64,000 nt of DNA from Astropecten irregularis (GCA_963971285.1 OZ020247.1:9816614-9880613); one strand, 5' to 3'; counted from the stretch's first letter, positions 30,201 to 35,612 are shown. Notes: generated by a model from the sequence alone, not told the origin. Program-made: numbers and translations.

Positions 30201-32533
30201 TCACAGATTTACGTGTAAAATACAGGGTATGCAGATGGTGGTGGTAGAAACATACCGTTAAATTGTTTTTCGCCTGAAATGGTGTATTTATCTAGAAATT
30301 TGTAAAACAACGACCAAACATTTTTTTGATTTTTTAAAGATCAAAAATAAAAGAGAAAAGACTTAATAAATACTGTGGCTGTTTTTCACTGTTTTCTCAA
30401 AAAGTGGGTACCGTATGACAGATGACTGTTACTGTATCTGCCTTGATATTTTTCCCCATGAATCTGTATTTCTTTCAAAGAATAAAAATCAAAGTATGAT
30501 ATTACCTTTGGGAGTGAAAAGGTATCTCTTTTATAAGATGACTTATCAGTTAAAGTATTTGTACGATGTTGATTGCCCAGGTATGAGTTCAAGACAGAGC
30601 AGCATGATCTTGCCTTCAGCATCAGGAGAGTAGCGGAGGACGGCCGTAAAATAGACGTCATCACCAAGCAGAGGTATAACTGCCATCTAGTACCGGAAGA
30701 CGGCGAGATAAGCCTACAGGAAACAGGAACATGTAAGCATCTCCTTAGTCATCACCAAAGATAGTATAGCGCTGCAATGATAGCCTACTCAGCCCAAAAA
30801 GTGAAGTACCGTATCATTTGGCCGCCATTTTAGTAAGCAACGGAGCTTTTTCTGATGTTATTAACATCAAATTCAACTGTGTTCAGACGAAATTTTCACT
30901 CAAGTAATTGTTATAATCATTTTTAAGGCCTATTATTTATTATTTATTTGGCCAGAATCACACACCAAATGAAAACAGTAAATTTTGCTTACTAAAAGTG
31001 CCGCCTGTGCGTACTTCCTCTAGTTGTGCATGATATTGAAAGAGTAGGCTATCTTGCGCAGCTATAGGATCTTTGGTCATCACCCAGTTCCAGATCACTA
31101 CTTAAAAACACAAGATGTCCCTTGTAGTTATTTGATGATTACATTGATTAAAAAGGCTGCATCCTCTTTGAGTGATCCCCCATGTACTGTTTCTCAGGTT
31201 CCAGAGATGATCAGGGAGTCAGGTTGGCGTAGCGGTTCTTTCCTCGCCTTTCACCTCTGCGGACCGGGTTCAAGTCCGGCTTGGTCCACAAGTGGATTGG
31301 GTTTTCAGTCCCTACCTGATTCTGTGGGTTTTACCCAGAATATTTCTCTGGGGTTTTCCTACCACCTCTAAAACTGTATCTTCTTCTCATCTTCTTTCCA
31401 TAAAAGGTTTCATCAGGCTTTGGAGCTACAGTGCCTAGGGCACTTTTGAGCTTTTGATTAATAATAATCAATGGGATATAGCAGGTGGTATGTGACTGGC
31501 CTCTTGGCTTCTGACTGCCAAACGAATAAAGATAATTGACAATTGGGGACACCACCACTAGTTTATCCAGAAAAGTGTTAAACCAAACACCTAAAACATT
31601 ATTGATCTTTGGAAGATCAACAATGAGATAGCTACATGTATTCCCTCACAATTTGGCGTAACCATTTCCACAGTTTTTCGTCGTTTTCGATGATAACATG
31701 AGCTGAACATTTCACAGGTTTGTTTTTATTCCATGACAAATCAAATTATGAACAGACCGCAGCTGCTCTGTCACCTTTACCAATGTATTTTGTACCTGCC
31801 CTTTAAAGGTACTATCATACTTTGGTTTATGTCAAAGAAATGTAGATTCGTATGTGGATCGGTTTGCGGAAACACCATGTAATAATCGTTCATACTTTCG
31901 CACTTCTATATCGTTCGCACTTCTCGCAATTAAGGTCTCAACGTTTTGACTAGTCTGCTCTAGTCCTCATCAGGAGACCTGTAAATCTAAATGTAGATTC
32001 ATTGACAAAAATATCAAGGAAGATACAGCAACACTCATCTGTGAAAATTTCAGTCACATACGGTGCCCAATTTTTTAAACGGCCATGGTATTTTTGATAT
32101 CTTTTCACTGTTATTTTCAGTGATCTGTAAAAAGATAAAACTTTTGGGGGTTCATTGTTTTTACTCTTCTGGATACATGTAAATACAGCATTCCAGGCAG
32201 AATTTTAATGATATGTTTCTACTATCCCCGTCTTTATACCCTGTAGTTATACGTAAATCTGTGAACATTTCTGTTTCGGTATGCTAGCAAAGTATGATAC
32301 TACCTTTAACAGATTAATAATTAATCCCTGTTGTTTTCCCTTTGTTTGTTTGTATTTCTGTTGCTTTTTTAGATGTGGTCAGGTTTGATAACGGCTACAG
32401 CTGGACCAAGACCAAGACCGTCAAGTTCTGGGTGGAGCTTCTGGAGCCGGTCGGGGAGGTGGTGGAAGAGGAGGAGCCTGAGTTTATGGAGGCGTTTAGC
32501 AGCGAAATACAAGATTTGGTGCTCTGCGATTGA
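9192..32533 (+). CDS. SEC14L2: SEC14-like protein (CRAL-TRIO + GOLD), complete 12-exon gene
   Basis: Spliced CDS, join of 9192-9245, 15769-15838, 17731-17774, 18652-18711, 20250-20343, 21363-21457, 22617-22712, 25059-25203, 26223-26329, 27278-27420, 30581-30732 and 32373-32533. It encodes 406 residues; vertebrate SEC14L2 is about 403. Seen: an N-terminal [13 protein letters not shown] start like that of SEC14L proteins, a helical CRAL-TRIO-N region (about 10-57), a CRAL-TRIO domain (about 77-245) with HLWKPG (160-165), YPETL (180-184), APKIFP (192-197) and WGGT (239-242), and a GOLD domain (about 258-378) with HLVPEDG (338-344) and RFDN (357-360), then an acidic tail. Family knowledge: cytosolic lipid-transfer or lipid-sensing proteins that bind tocopherol, squalene or phosphoinositides; the GOLD domain mediates protein or membrane contacts. 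All introns are GT/AG and frame-consistent. It could equally be called SEC14L3 or SEC14L4, because vertebrate paralogues split later. Untranslated ends cannot be fixed from sequence alone. Confidence 0.95.
9294..9740. mobile_element. Foldback MITE packed with GTACGTACGA palindromes
   Basis: Ends TACGAAGCTGTTTTAGGGAC and its inverted partner GTCCCTAATACAGCTTCGTA, flanked by ATTTTG on both sides (9288-9293 and 9741-9746; possibly a 6-bp target duplication). The interior is an extended inverted repeat of TCGTACGTACGACTTAT and CTCGTACGTACGAGATAT-like blocks. The flanking DNA is itself repetitive, so the duplication is tentative. Confidence 0.8.
9741..9990 (+). repeat. Imperfect direct repeats of ATTTTGTGTCATTCATGGAA
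   Basis: Four to five degenerate copies of a unit reading roughly CATTTTGTGTCATTNAATTCATGGAAAT. Another copy lies left of the foldback at 9270-9293, suggesting the foldback inserted into this array. Confidence 0.65.
11216..11355. mobile_element. Family-D hairpin MITE
   Basis: GGGGTTGATTTCACCAAAC...TTCGTGAAATCGACCCC with internal TAACTTACTATCAATCATAG, CATAGGATACAATGGGTTAT and GAGTTACGATCGATC blocks. Other copies: 11809-11956, 19310-19444, 26385-26853 (interrupted), 28226-28370 and 35471-35612. Confidence 0.8.
11399..11633. mobile_element. Family-I hairpin MITE
   Basis: GGCCAATTTAATAGAGCTGCTTAGCACAA start and AGCAGCTCATTGAAATTGGCCCC end; the interior contains ATTCATGGTCAGC and AACCAGG blocks. 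Other copies or relatives: 19595-20021, 34936-35176, 48831-49072, 54339-54584 and 55424-55664. Confidence 0.78.
11809..11956. mobile_element. Family-D hairpin MITE
   Basis: Starts GGGGTCAATTTCATGAAGCC and ends TTTGTGAAATCAACCCC, with the family blocks GAGTTACGAAGGATAACCCA and CGTATCCTACATAGGGCTGC. Confidence 0.8.
12434..12813. mobile_element. Family-A MITE
   Basis: TTAAATGTAGTATCATACTT start and a GCATGATACTACAGTACATG right end finishing CTTTAA. Full length, slightly extended at the right end. Confidence 0.85.
12862..13505. mobile_element. TIR element with a nested hairpin
   Basis: Left end GGGTGAGTCAAAAAGAACTT and right end AACTTCTTTTTGAC...GACCC are inverted. Inside, AGGAGTTATGTCTATTTTAA and TTAAAATAGACATAACTCCT form a second inverted pair. 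A separate hairpin at 13288-13410 (GAACAAAATAAACTAGACTC, CGCGCGTGAA / TTCACGCGCGAG) appears inserted into the right part. Confidence 0.75.
14430..14545 (+). repeat. GTT/GCT/CTT trinucleotide microsatellite
   Basis: Runs of GTT, GCT and TTC triplets. They create artificial poly-Val, poly-Leu, poly-Cys and poly-Ala/Thr ORFs on both strands that are not genes. Confidence 0.92.
14543..15035. mobile_element. MITE with TTAAGGCCTTTTCACA ends
   Basis: Left TTAAGGCCTTTTCACATGAC plus AACCATTGAGAC; right CTCAATGGTTGAGATTTTCC plus GTGTGAAAAGGCCTTTA. Related GTGTGAAAAGG(A/C)C sequence occurs near 33430-33495. Confidence 0.8.
15313..15412. mobile_element. Compact hairpin MITE (family F)
   Basis: Two arms of about 48 bp (CCGATTTCACGAAACTTTAC, GCAGTTGCGTAAGTCCACTT and the inverse) differ at only about three positions and are separated by a few bases. 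Such a long, near-perfect hairpin suggests recent origin or gene conversion. Confidence 0.85.
15769..15838 (+). CDS. SEC14L2: SEC14L exon 2 (residues 19-42)
   Basis: Acceptor TATTTTAG at 15761-15768, after a run of TTTA repeats that forms the polypyrimidine-like tract. Donor GTCAGT at 15839, phase 1. Encodes [20 protein letters not shown] and then FLR, the CRAL-TRIO-N helices. Confidence 0.94.
15913..16205. mobile_element. Family-B MITE
   Basis: TTAAAGGTACATTACAGGAT start. A family-A-like half (TTTACGTATAACTTTTAAGG) is followed by a B half (GATCTCGGGGTAAGATCAAA, GGTTTATCATTTCATG). Confidence 0.72.
16454..17614. mobile_element. 1.16-kb TIR element with CTAAAGCCGTGTTCC ends
   Basis: Left CTAAAGCCGTGTTCCCAACT and right GAACACGGCTTTAG are inverted. 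The phrase CGTGCGTTCCCA(A/T)TTGGAC recurs near 16549 and 17526, with related CCCATTGGACTTTT near 16475 and 17427. No transposase found. Confidence 0.8.
16915..17113. mobile_element. Nested 199-bp MITE with TATATGGGCATTTCCAC ends
   Basis: TATATGGGCATTTCCACGGT left and GTGGAAATGCCCATATA right. A diverged relative in reverse orientation lies at about 56790-56960 (AGAGCATTTCCATCG, GAATAGGTCAAAGCCACTTA). Confidence 0.82.
17731..17774 (+). CDS. SEC14L2: SEC14L exon 3 (residues 42-56)
   Basis: Acceptor TCCACAG ending at 17730; donor GTGAGT at 17775, phase 0. Encodes [15 protein letters not shown], matching the conserved RARSFDL segment that ends CRAL-TRIO-N. Confidence 0.94.
17775..18651 (+). other. 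SEC14L2: SEC14L intron 3
   Basis: Contains a SINE (about 17956-18165). The rest, to exon 4, has no recognised feature. Confidence 0.8.
17956..18165 (+). mobile_element. tRNA-derived SINE (family S)
   Basis: B-box-like GTGGGATCGAATCCAG at about 18002, then the family body TGCATCCTTGGGCAAGACAC, CACCCAGGTGTAAATGGGTA and GTAGAGATGGCTTTG. Other copies: 24345-24555 (minus), 47765-48110 (minus) and 62133-62465 (plus). Confidence 0.85.
18652..18711 (+). CDS. SEC14L2: SEC14L exon 4 (residues 57-76)
   Basis: Acceptor TTTCTGCAG ending at 18651; donor GTAAGT at 18712, phase 0. Encodes [20 protein letters not shown], the linker into the lipid-binding domain. A 139-codon antisense ORF overlaps it and is not coding. 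Confidence 0.93.
18750..19194. mobile_element. Family-K MITE with ACAGTGGAATGCTG ends
   Basis: TACAGTGGAATGCTGATATA left; TTTCCACTGTA right. ACTGAAC and ACCGAACA motifs recur inside. A shorter copy lies at 25707-25880 and a fragment near 35626-35705. Confidence 0.75.
19310..19444. mobile_element. Family-D hairpin MITE
   Basis: GTGATTTCACCAAGCTCATC to TTCGCGAAATCGACCCC, with CGTAGGATACGATGGGTTAT and GAGTTACGATCGATCG. Confidence 0.8.
19595..20021. mobile_element. Family-I hairpin MITE, long form
   Basis: GGGGCCATTTTCATGGCGCT plus GCTTAAGCAGTAAGCAAATT at the left; TTATCAGCGCCGTGAAATTG plus GCCCC at the right. The interior is longer than in other copies. Confidence 0.7.
20250..20343 (+). CDS. 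SEC14L2: SEC14L exon 5 (residues 77-108)
   Basis: Acceptor ACTCACAG ending at 20249; donor GTACAA at 20344, phase 1. Encodes [20 protein letters not shown], then [11 protein letters not shown]: the start of the CRAL-TRIO domain with its conserved GG.CG.D..G.PVW pattern. Confidence 0.95.
20521..20948 (-). repeat. 430-bp interspersed repeat, copy L1
   Basis: Reverse-complement match across its whole length to 42103-42530 with high identity by eye (shared CACAAAAAGTTG, ATTAGAATTTCCATATTCAT, TTTGCCTCTTCATTTG on opposite strands). The unit has no recognisable ends or coding capacity. Confidence 0.85.
20948..21120 (+). mobile_element. tRNA-like SINE head in SEC14L intron 5
   Basis: 21031-21102 is 72 nt and folds as a tRNA: acceptor GGCTGGA/TCTAGTC (two G-U pairs), D-arm GCTCAGTTGGTAGAGC, B-box GGTTCGAATCC. 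Position 8-9 is CC, position 33 is C and the T-stem has a mismatch, so it is a tRNA-derived repeat or pseudogene, not a functional tRNA (a GGT anticodon would be implied). The preceding GGCTTCTGACTGCCAAACGA phrase recurs at 31505-31525 and 44258-44280. Confidence 0.75.
21190..21334. mobile_element. GCGCATGCGC-rich hairpin MITE
   Basis: CAATGGGATACTTTGGAGAA and CTTCAAGTCAAC at the left are inverted at the right (GTTGACTTGAAGACCGGTTC, AAAGTCTCCCATTG). The centre is alternating purine-pyrimidine (TGCGCATGCGCACGCA). A right-truncated second copy lies at 23558-23684. Confidence 0.85.
21363..21457 (+). CDS. SEC14L2: SEC14L exon 6 (residues 108-139)
   Basis: Acceptor ACTCCAG ending at 21362; donor GTAAGT at 21458, phase 0. 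Encodes [20 protein letters not shown], then [11 protein letters not shown], the CRAL-TRIO core. A GCGCATGCGC-rich MITE ends about 28 bases upstream of the exon. Confidence 0.94.
21522..21879. mobile_element. Family-A MITE
   Basis: TAGATACTTTGATTTTTGCT start, CAAAGTATGATACTACCTTT end, in SEC14L intron 6. Confidence 0.83.
22095..22460. mobile_element. Family-A MITE, opposite orientation
   Basis: TTAAAGTTAGTATCATACTT start, AAAGTATGATATTACCTTTA end. A B-box-like GGTTCGAATCCCTCTCCAGT at 22470-22490 follows, probably a SINE fragment. Confidence 0.85.
22617..22712 (+). CDS. SEC14L2: SEC14L exon 7 (residues 140-171)
   Basis: Acceptor CCCTTGCAG ending at 22616; donor GTAAAA at 22713 (weaker than consensus), phase 0. 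Encodes [20 protein letters not shown], then [12 protein letters not shown]. This holds the central strand and HLWKP motif of the CRAL-TRIO fold. Confidence 0.95.
23314..23456. mobile_element. Hairpin MITE (family J)
   Basis: CTGGATTTCACAAAGCACTA plus AGATTAATCTTAAGATGA, inverted at the right as TTAAGATCAATCTTAGTGCT plus TCATGAAATCGGGG. Confidence 0.8.
23558..23684. mobile_element. GCGCATGCGC-type MITE, right-truncated
   Basis: CAATGGGAGACTTTTGAGGA and CGGTCTTCAAGTCAACAGCG match the right arm of 21190-21334. The partner outer arm is missing after GTTGACG. Confidence 0.82.
24345..24555 (-). mobile_element. tRNA-derived SINE (family S)
   Basis: Reverse complement of the 62133 copy: TTGCCCAAGG, TGGATTCGAACCCACAATCT (B-box reversed, near 24484), CTGTAGATTG. 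The head extends to a CATTAGGCCACAGCCC end. Confidence 0.83.
25059..25203 (+). CDS. SEC14L2: SEC14L exon 8 (residues 172-220)
   Basis: Acceptor TTTTACCAG ending at 25058; donor GTGAGT at 25204, phase 1. Contains [18 protein letters not shown], the most conserved stretch of the CRAL-TRIO domain, followed by IIKPFL. A 21-bp minisatellite begins about 90 bases into the next intron. Confidence 0.96.
25293..25607 (+). repeat. 21-bp minisatellite in SEC14L intron 8
   Basis: About 15 copies of GACCAGGGGCACCAAGGCAAT. Because 21 is divisible by three it stays open in several frames on both strands, giving 96-118-codon ORFs that are repeat artefacts. Confidence 0.95.
25707..25880. mobile_element. Family-K MITE, short form
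   Basis: ATAGTGGAATGCCACTTTAA left and GTATAGCAGCGTTCCACTGT right are imperfect inverses; inner GTTATAGCGGTCATTCG matches the family style. Confidence 0.75.
25988..26200. mobile_element. Family-A MITE, right-truncated next to exon 9
   Basis: AGATACTATCATACTTTGGT start; homology runs to TCAAAAAATGGGCACCGT, then breaks 22 bases before SEC14L exon 9. The missing right end may have been removed by selection for the splice acceptor or by deletion. Confidence 0.8.
26223..26329 (+). CDS. SEC14L2: SEC14L exon 9 (residues 220-255)
   Basis: Acceptor CCTGTTCAG ending at 26222; donor GTGAGT at 26330, phase 0. Encodes [20 protein letters not shown], then [15 protein letters not shown], the end of the CRAL-TRIO domain with its W/YGG. 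A truncated family-A MITE ends about 22 bases before the exon. Confidence 0.95.
26385..26853. mobile_element. Family-D MITE interrupted by a family-C MITE
   Basis: GGGGTCGATTTCACGAAGGT at the left and GATGAGTTTGGTGAAATCGA plus CCCC at the right, separated by a complete family-C copy. Confidence 0.82.
26434..26804. mobile_element. Family-C MITE nested in family D
   Basis: TTAAAAGCAGCGTACAGGAT start and CAAATCCTATATGCTCCCTT plus TAA end. Possible TTAA or TA-type target duplication, but the termini themselves contain TTAA, so the exact duplication is uncertain. Confidence 0.78.
27130..27225. repeat. Short hairpin before exon 10
   Basis: TACATGGGTTTACACTT and AAGTGTAAACCCGTGTA form an inverted pair about 60 bases apart; probably a degraded MITE. 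Confidence 0.6.
27278..27420 (+). CDS. SEC14L2: SEC14L exon 10 (residues 256-303)
   Basis: Acceptor ATCTGCAG ending at 27277; donor GTACAC at 27421, phase 2. Encodes the linker [12 protein letters not shown] and the first GOLD-domain strands, including [20 protein letters not shown]. Confidence 0.94.
27442..27577. mobile_element. Hairpin MITE with GCGACGCGTCGC core (family G)
   Basis: GGGGCCCGATTTCATAAAAC left, TTTATGAAATCGGCCCC right. GACGCGTCGCAGAG or GCGACGCGTCGC blocks occur three times. Confidence 0.83.
27590..27775 (+). repeat. 25-bp minisatellite TAGCTTGCTGCAAGCTTGTCC
   Basis: About seven copies of a 25-bp unit (TAGCTTGCTGCAAGCTTGTC plus CGTGC), with degraded and inverted copies continuing to about 27910 (GCAAGCTTGCTGCAAGG). 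The unit includes a GCTTGCTGCAAGC inverted repeat. Confidence 0.93.
28226..28370. mobile_element. Family-D hairpin MITE
   Basis: GGGGTAGATTTCAAGAAGCC to TTTGGTGAAATCGACC; keeps CGATCGTAACTCGAGTTAC. Confidence 0.8.
28433..29814. mobile_element. Family-A MITE split by a solo LTR
   Basis: TTAAAGGTAGTATCATAC (28433-28450) continues at 29471 with ATACTTTGGTAAGAGACC and runs to ATATTACCTTTAA at 29814. Confidence 0.87.
28451..29470. mobile_element. Solo LTR of an LTR retrotransposon
   Basis: 1,020 bp beginning TGTGGCGGTCGCGGCGG and ending CTGTTTCGTTACA, with the TG...CA termini of LTRs, flanked by ATAC at 28447-28450 and 29471-29474. Removing it and one ATAC restores a continuous family-A MITE. 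It contains a TATA-like CTATATAACC at 29161 and CAATAAAAAAACG near 29415 as a possible polyadenylation signal. No internal coding region, so it is a solo LTR from recombination. Superfamily undetermined; a 4-bp duplication fits Ty3 or BEL groups. Confidence 0.82.
29815..30160. mobile_element. Family-C MITE
   Basis: Contains TTCATCTGGATAGCAGAAAT, AACCCAGCATCTGATGAACC, GTTTGCACTGTTTATGAACT and a CGCTGCCTTTAA end. It abuts family-A copies on both sides. Confidence 0.8.
30156..30510. mobile_element. Family-A MITE before exon 11
   Basis: TTAAAGGCAGTGTCATACTT start and AAGTATGATATTACCTTT end, finishing about 70 bases upstream of SEC14L exon 11. Confidence 0.85.
30581..30732 (+). CDS. SEC14L2: SEC14L exon 11 (residues 303-354)
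   Basis: Acceptor TGCCCAG ending at 30580; donor GTAAGC at 30733, phase 1. Middle of the GOLD domain: [16 protein letters not shown], then [13 protein letters not shown] and LQETGT. Confidence 0.95.
31145..31557 (+). mobile_element. Composite SINE in SEC14L intron 11
   Basis: A tRNA-like head (A-box GGTTGGCGTAGCGGTT near 31222, B-box GGGTTCAAGTCCGG near 31266) is followed by GGGTTTTCCTACCACCTCTA. Outer parts TATCCTCTTTGAGTGATCCC-like (31155) and CTTCTGACTGCCAAACGAA (31507) match 44145-44310, where the head is missing; this suggests insertion of one repeat in another. Confidence 0.7.
31803..32309. mobile_element. Family-A MITE split by a retroelement fragment
   Basis: TTAAAGGTACTATCATACTT start and AAGTATGATACTACCTTTAA end, with a 139-bp insert at 31850-31988. 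Confidence 0.87.
31850..31988 (-). mobile_element. Penelope-like fragment with hammerhead-like core, 12-bp duplication
   Basis: The 139-bp insert is flanked by AAATGTAGATTC at 31838-31849 and 31989-32000. On the minus strand it reads GGTCTCCTGATGAGGACTAG, then AGCAGACTAGTC-AAAACGTTGAGACC. A second, about 95% identical copy lies at 57993-58122 on the plus strand. CTGATGAG, a GACTAG/CTAGTC stem and (N)AAACG resemble the hammerhead core reported in Penelope-like elements. The base expected to be G in GAAAC is A here and C in the other copy, so activity is unlikely. Confidence 0.6.
32373..32533 (+). CDS. SEC14L2: SEC14L exon 12 (residues 354-406, stop)
   Basis: Acceptor TGCTTTTTTAG ending at 32372; stop TGA at 32531-32533. 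Encodes the last GOLD strands ([20 protein letters not shown]) and an acidic tail containing [13 protein letters not shown]. The tail is longer and more acidic than in vertebrate SEC14L2. A very G-rich purine tract follows the stop immediately. Confidence 0.95.
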
Positions 32534-32652
32534 CGAGAGAGAAGGCAAGAGGGGGAGGGGGTGGGTGGGCTGAGGGGAGGGGAGGTAGAGAGATGGTGAC
32601 GGGGTGGGAGGGAAGAGGGGGTAGGTAGGGGGGTAGGGAGGGGGTAGGGAGA
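32534..32652 (+). other. G-rich purine tract directly after SEC14L stop
   Basis: About 120 bases of almost only G and A (GAGGGGGAGGGGGTGGGTGG, GGGGAGGGGAGG, GGTAGGGAGGGGG). Multiple G-runs of three or more could form G-quadruplexes in the 3' UTR. Confidence 0.85.
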
Positions 32653-32940
32653 CGTCAGCTTGTTCATCGTATCAATGCAGCTTGGAATCCTTTTTTAAAA
32701 TGTTTTAATGCGAGATTATTTTAGATCTGTAGCATTCCTTTTAGGAGTAAGCATAAGGGTTAAGGAAGGGGGAGGCGAGACAGTTCAAGGGAAATGAAGG
32801 GGATGCCATATCCCTGGAGGTCAAGGCCTGGAAAGGTCAGGGCATTGACAGCGTCTTGAGGTTGCAGTCCTGGTGGGATGGCTTTGGCCTCGTTAGGAGG
32901 CAAATGGATTCAGTTGAATGGCATCTCCATTGACTTCACC

Positions 32941-33285
32941 TTAAAGGTAATATCATACTTTGGTTTTTGTCACAGAAATACAGATCGTGGGCAAAAATAT
33001 CAAAGAAGATACAGTAACAGAAATCTGTGAAAATCTAAGTCCCATACGGTGCCCACTTTTTGAGAAAAACGGCCACAGTATTTCTGAAGTCTTTTCTGTT
33101 CTTTAAAAAAATCAAACATAATTTTGGTCACTGGTTTTACTCTTTTCTGGATGAATACAGCATTTCAGGCAGAAACATTTTAACGGTATGTTTCTACCAT
33201 CACCATCTTCATACCCTGTAAGTTATAGGTAAATCTGTGAACATTTCTGTTTTGGTATCCGACCACAAGTATGATAGCACCTTAA
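32941..33285. mobile_element. Family-A MITE downstream of SEC14L
   Basis: TTAAAGGTAATATCATACTT to AAGTATGATAGCACCTTAA. Starts about 410 bases past the stop, so it may lie in the 3' UTR. Confidence 0.85.
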
Positions 33286-33513
33286 AGGGGAACCACTCGC
33301 ATTGAAAACTGTAATAAATTTTTTTTTTTTAATAATATTGAAATATTTCTGGTTCAATTACTGAAATCTGGAATTTTGTACATATACGGAACGAAAGGAC
33401 AAAATGTTGACTTTGGGGAATTTTGCAGTGTGAAAAGGACAGTCACTTTAACACGGGTCATAACCTGGGAGATATTCTGTAGTGTGAAAAGGCCAATAGT
33501 GCTACACCGAGTC

Positions 33514-33914
33514 TAGTGCTGGATAAAATCAGTTAATTTCATATCCGGTTACTGATTGCCAAACAAAATCAGGTTAAAAGTTAACCTTAGTAACCACCTT
33601 CATTAAATGACAGTGCTAGCCCGATCGTGCTACTAGATCAAATGCTAGATCAAGCATTTAAGGTTTTCTTTAGGTCAAGTATGTGAAAAGTTTGTTTCTA
33701 CTTGACAAAATGGACAAAATAAACAGACTGAAATTCAAGTACCCGGTATGTATTCTACAGTTGACACTTTTTGGGTAGTTGAACAATAGGCAAACGTTCG
33801 TCCTATTTTGTTTTCTTTCAGTTTCGGTTTAATAATTACAGTAAGTGAAAATTTGTAACCGGATAATTGAATCCGTGTCAGTTAACCTATATCCGGATAA
33901 AAATCCTAGCACTA
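33514..33914. mobile_element. MITE with TAGTGCTGGATA ends
   Basis: TAGTGCTGGATAAAATCAGT plus TAATTTCATATCCGGTTAC left; GTTAACCTATATCCGGATAA plus AAATCCTAGCACTA right, imperfectly inverted. Confidence 0.7.
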
Positions 33915-34520
33915 CTCGAGTCCCTTAAAAAAATATTAAAAATAATATTCTTGACTGAAATTTCTTCTTCAACGTACCGATCATCATGCACAGGGCTTTC
34001 ATGAAATGCTTATGACAATCAGAAGAAAAGTCGTAACCTACGCAAAAATACCGTCATAAGGGAAAAAGACCAATGCAGACTATTAAGCAAACAGTGTTTT
34101 ATTTTGATTTAGAATATGCATATTTATCGCAATAAGAATTCCCACAGATTTTATTCCATTTTATTCATTTTTTTTTTGGGTTTGTATTTTTATTTCTTAA
34201 GACCCTCATGCACTCATTTTTATTATAGAGATCTTGTTTTCAAAATTATTTTTATGATAAAAATCATGGTGACTTTTTCATGGTGAAATTTTAAAAAGTG
34301 GTGAATTTCTTCTCTTTTTTTTGCGGTTTTTCAAGTTTCATTGTGCTATTCCTAAAAGTATAAGTATTGTAAATTAGGCTAAGAGATAAATTTTAGACAT
34401 AATAATAATTTTTGTTTTTTGTTGAATTATGAGAATGGTAAGAGTTATTTCTTAAATAGGGTTCCCCATTTTACTAAAACCCTTAGAATCATGTGCTCCT
34501 GAATCTGTTCATGCAATAAT
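33915..34520. other. AT-rich intergenic, no feature seen
   Basis: Long T and A runs (34157-34320), no repeat end or ORF of note. Confidence 0.6.
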
Positions 34521-34522
34521 AA

Positions 34523-34770
34523 CCCGAGCCAGCACGTGATTTTTTTTTGTGCACTCAACAAGCACCGAGTATGCTGTACTCTGCTGACTCCAGCTAGCTT
34601 GGTGGCCTAGCGGTATGGCATCTGCACTAGTAAGCAGGAGGTCGTGGGTTCGAATCCCACCTGAGCCAGTGCATGAATTTTTGTTCACGTGCATTCAACA
34701 AGCACAGATTATGCAGTGCTCGTCCTTGTCGGTGAAGGGCAAGCCTAATTCGCATAATTCTATCTCCCTG
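34523..34770 (+). mobile_element. tRNA-derived SINE, copies 2 and 3 in tandem
   Basis: The tail of one copy (GAGCCAGCACGTGATTTTTT) is followed by a full tRNA-like head at about 34596-34668 (GGTGGCCTAGCGGTATGGCA A-box, GTGGGTTCGAATCCCACCTG B-box) and the same body. A third partial head appears at 34818-34860. Confidence 0.8.
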
Positions 34771-34935
34771 ATGAAAAATATTGCGTTACCCGCCGCGATA
34801 TTGGATTCGATTTACTCTGCTGACCCCAGCTAGCTTGGTAAGCAGGAGGTTGTGGGTCGGCATTCTGCTATTACTAGGTTCTGTTCTGATGCTGCCAGAG
34901 TTTGATTAATTTTCAATTCATCACCAGTGATACCA

Positions 34936-35176
34936 GGGGCCAATTACACGGCCCTGCTTAGCACATTTGCTAAGCATGACACTTCTGTCTTTAATAATAA
35001 CAGGGTTAACAACCAAATTTCCATGTGTTGTGTATCACTTGTGATTGTTCTTTGGCTGTTGTTCGCTGACCATGAATATCAAATGAAATTTTTATCGGTG
35101 GTTTGTTTTATTGGGCGAGGCATTTTTGTGCTAAGCAAATTTTTGTGCTAATAGCAGATCCATGAAATTGGCTCCA
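34936..35176. mobile_element. Family-I hairpin MITE
   Basis: GGGGCCAATTACACGGCCCT to CCATGAAATTGGCTCC, with TTTGCTAAGCATGACACTTC inside. Confidence 0.78.
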
Positions 35177-35470
35177 GTGTATTTGGTTTTCTCTTATCCA
35201 GTAGTATTCTGCCATGCTTAATCTAGTTCACCTGTTTTTATGTACGCCCTTTTAACCAAACTTCACATGGGGCTCTTGGCTCGGGCCTCATCGCCACCAT
35301 GATCCTAAAGTTGAACAAAAAAATACAGATATGGACTCTTTGATGAAGTTAGAGATCCATTTTCCTGATCAGAAGAGAATCTTCCTAGAATCTGTAGCCA
35401 GAAGCTTCATTTTGAAACCTCGTACTCAAAAATAGATGTATAATGGAAGACCACTATAACAATCACACCA

Positions 35471-35612
35471 GGAGTCGATTTCATGAAGCCCTGCGATCGA
35501 TCGTAACTCGAGTTACGAAGGATATTACCCATCGTAGGGGACCTATCCTACGTATGGCTGAAATGCGTCATAAGTCCTACAATTCATAGTAAGTTTGGTG
35601 AAATTGACCCCA
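35471..35612. mobile_element. Family-D hairpin MITE
   Basis: GGAGTCGATTTCATGAAGCC to GTTTGGTGAAATTGACCCC; CGATCGATCGTAACTCGAGT inside. A family-K fragment follows at 35626-35705. Confidence 0.8.

Larger units (their letters stand above)
27421..30580 (+). other. SEC14L2: SEC14L intron 10
   Basis: Composed largely of repeats: family G (27442-27577), a 25-bp minisatellite (27590-27775), family D (28226-28370), a family-C fragment (28380-28432), a family-A MITE split by a solo LTR (28433-29814), family C (29815-30160) and family A (30156-30510). No exon recognised. Confidence 0.85.
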
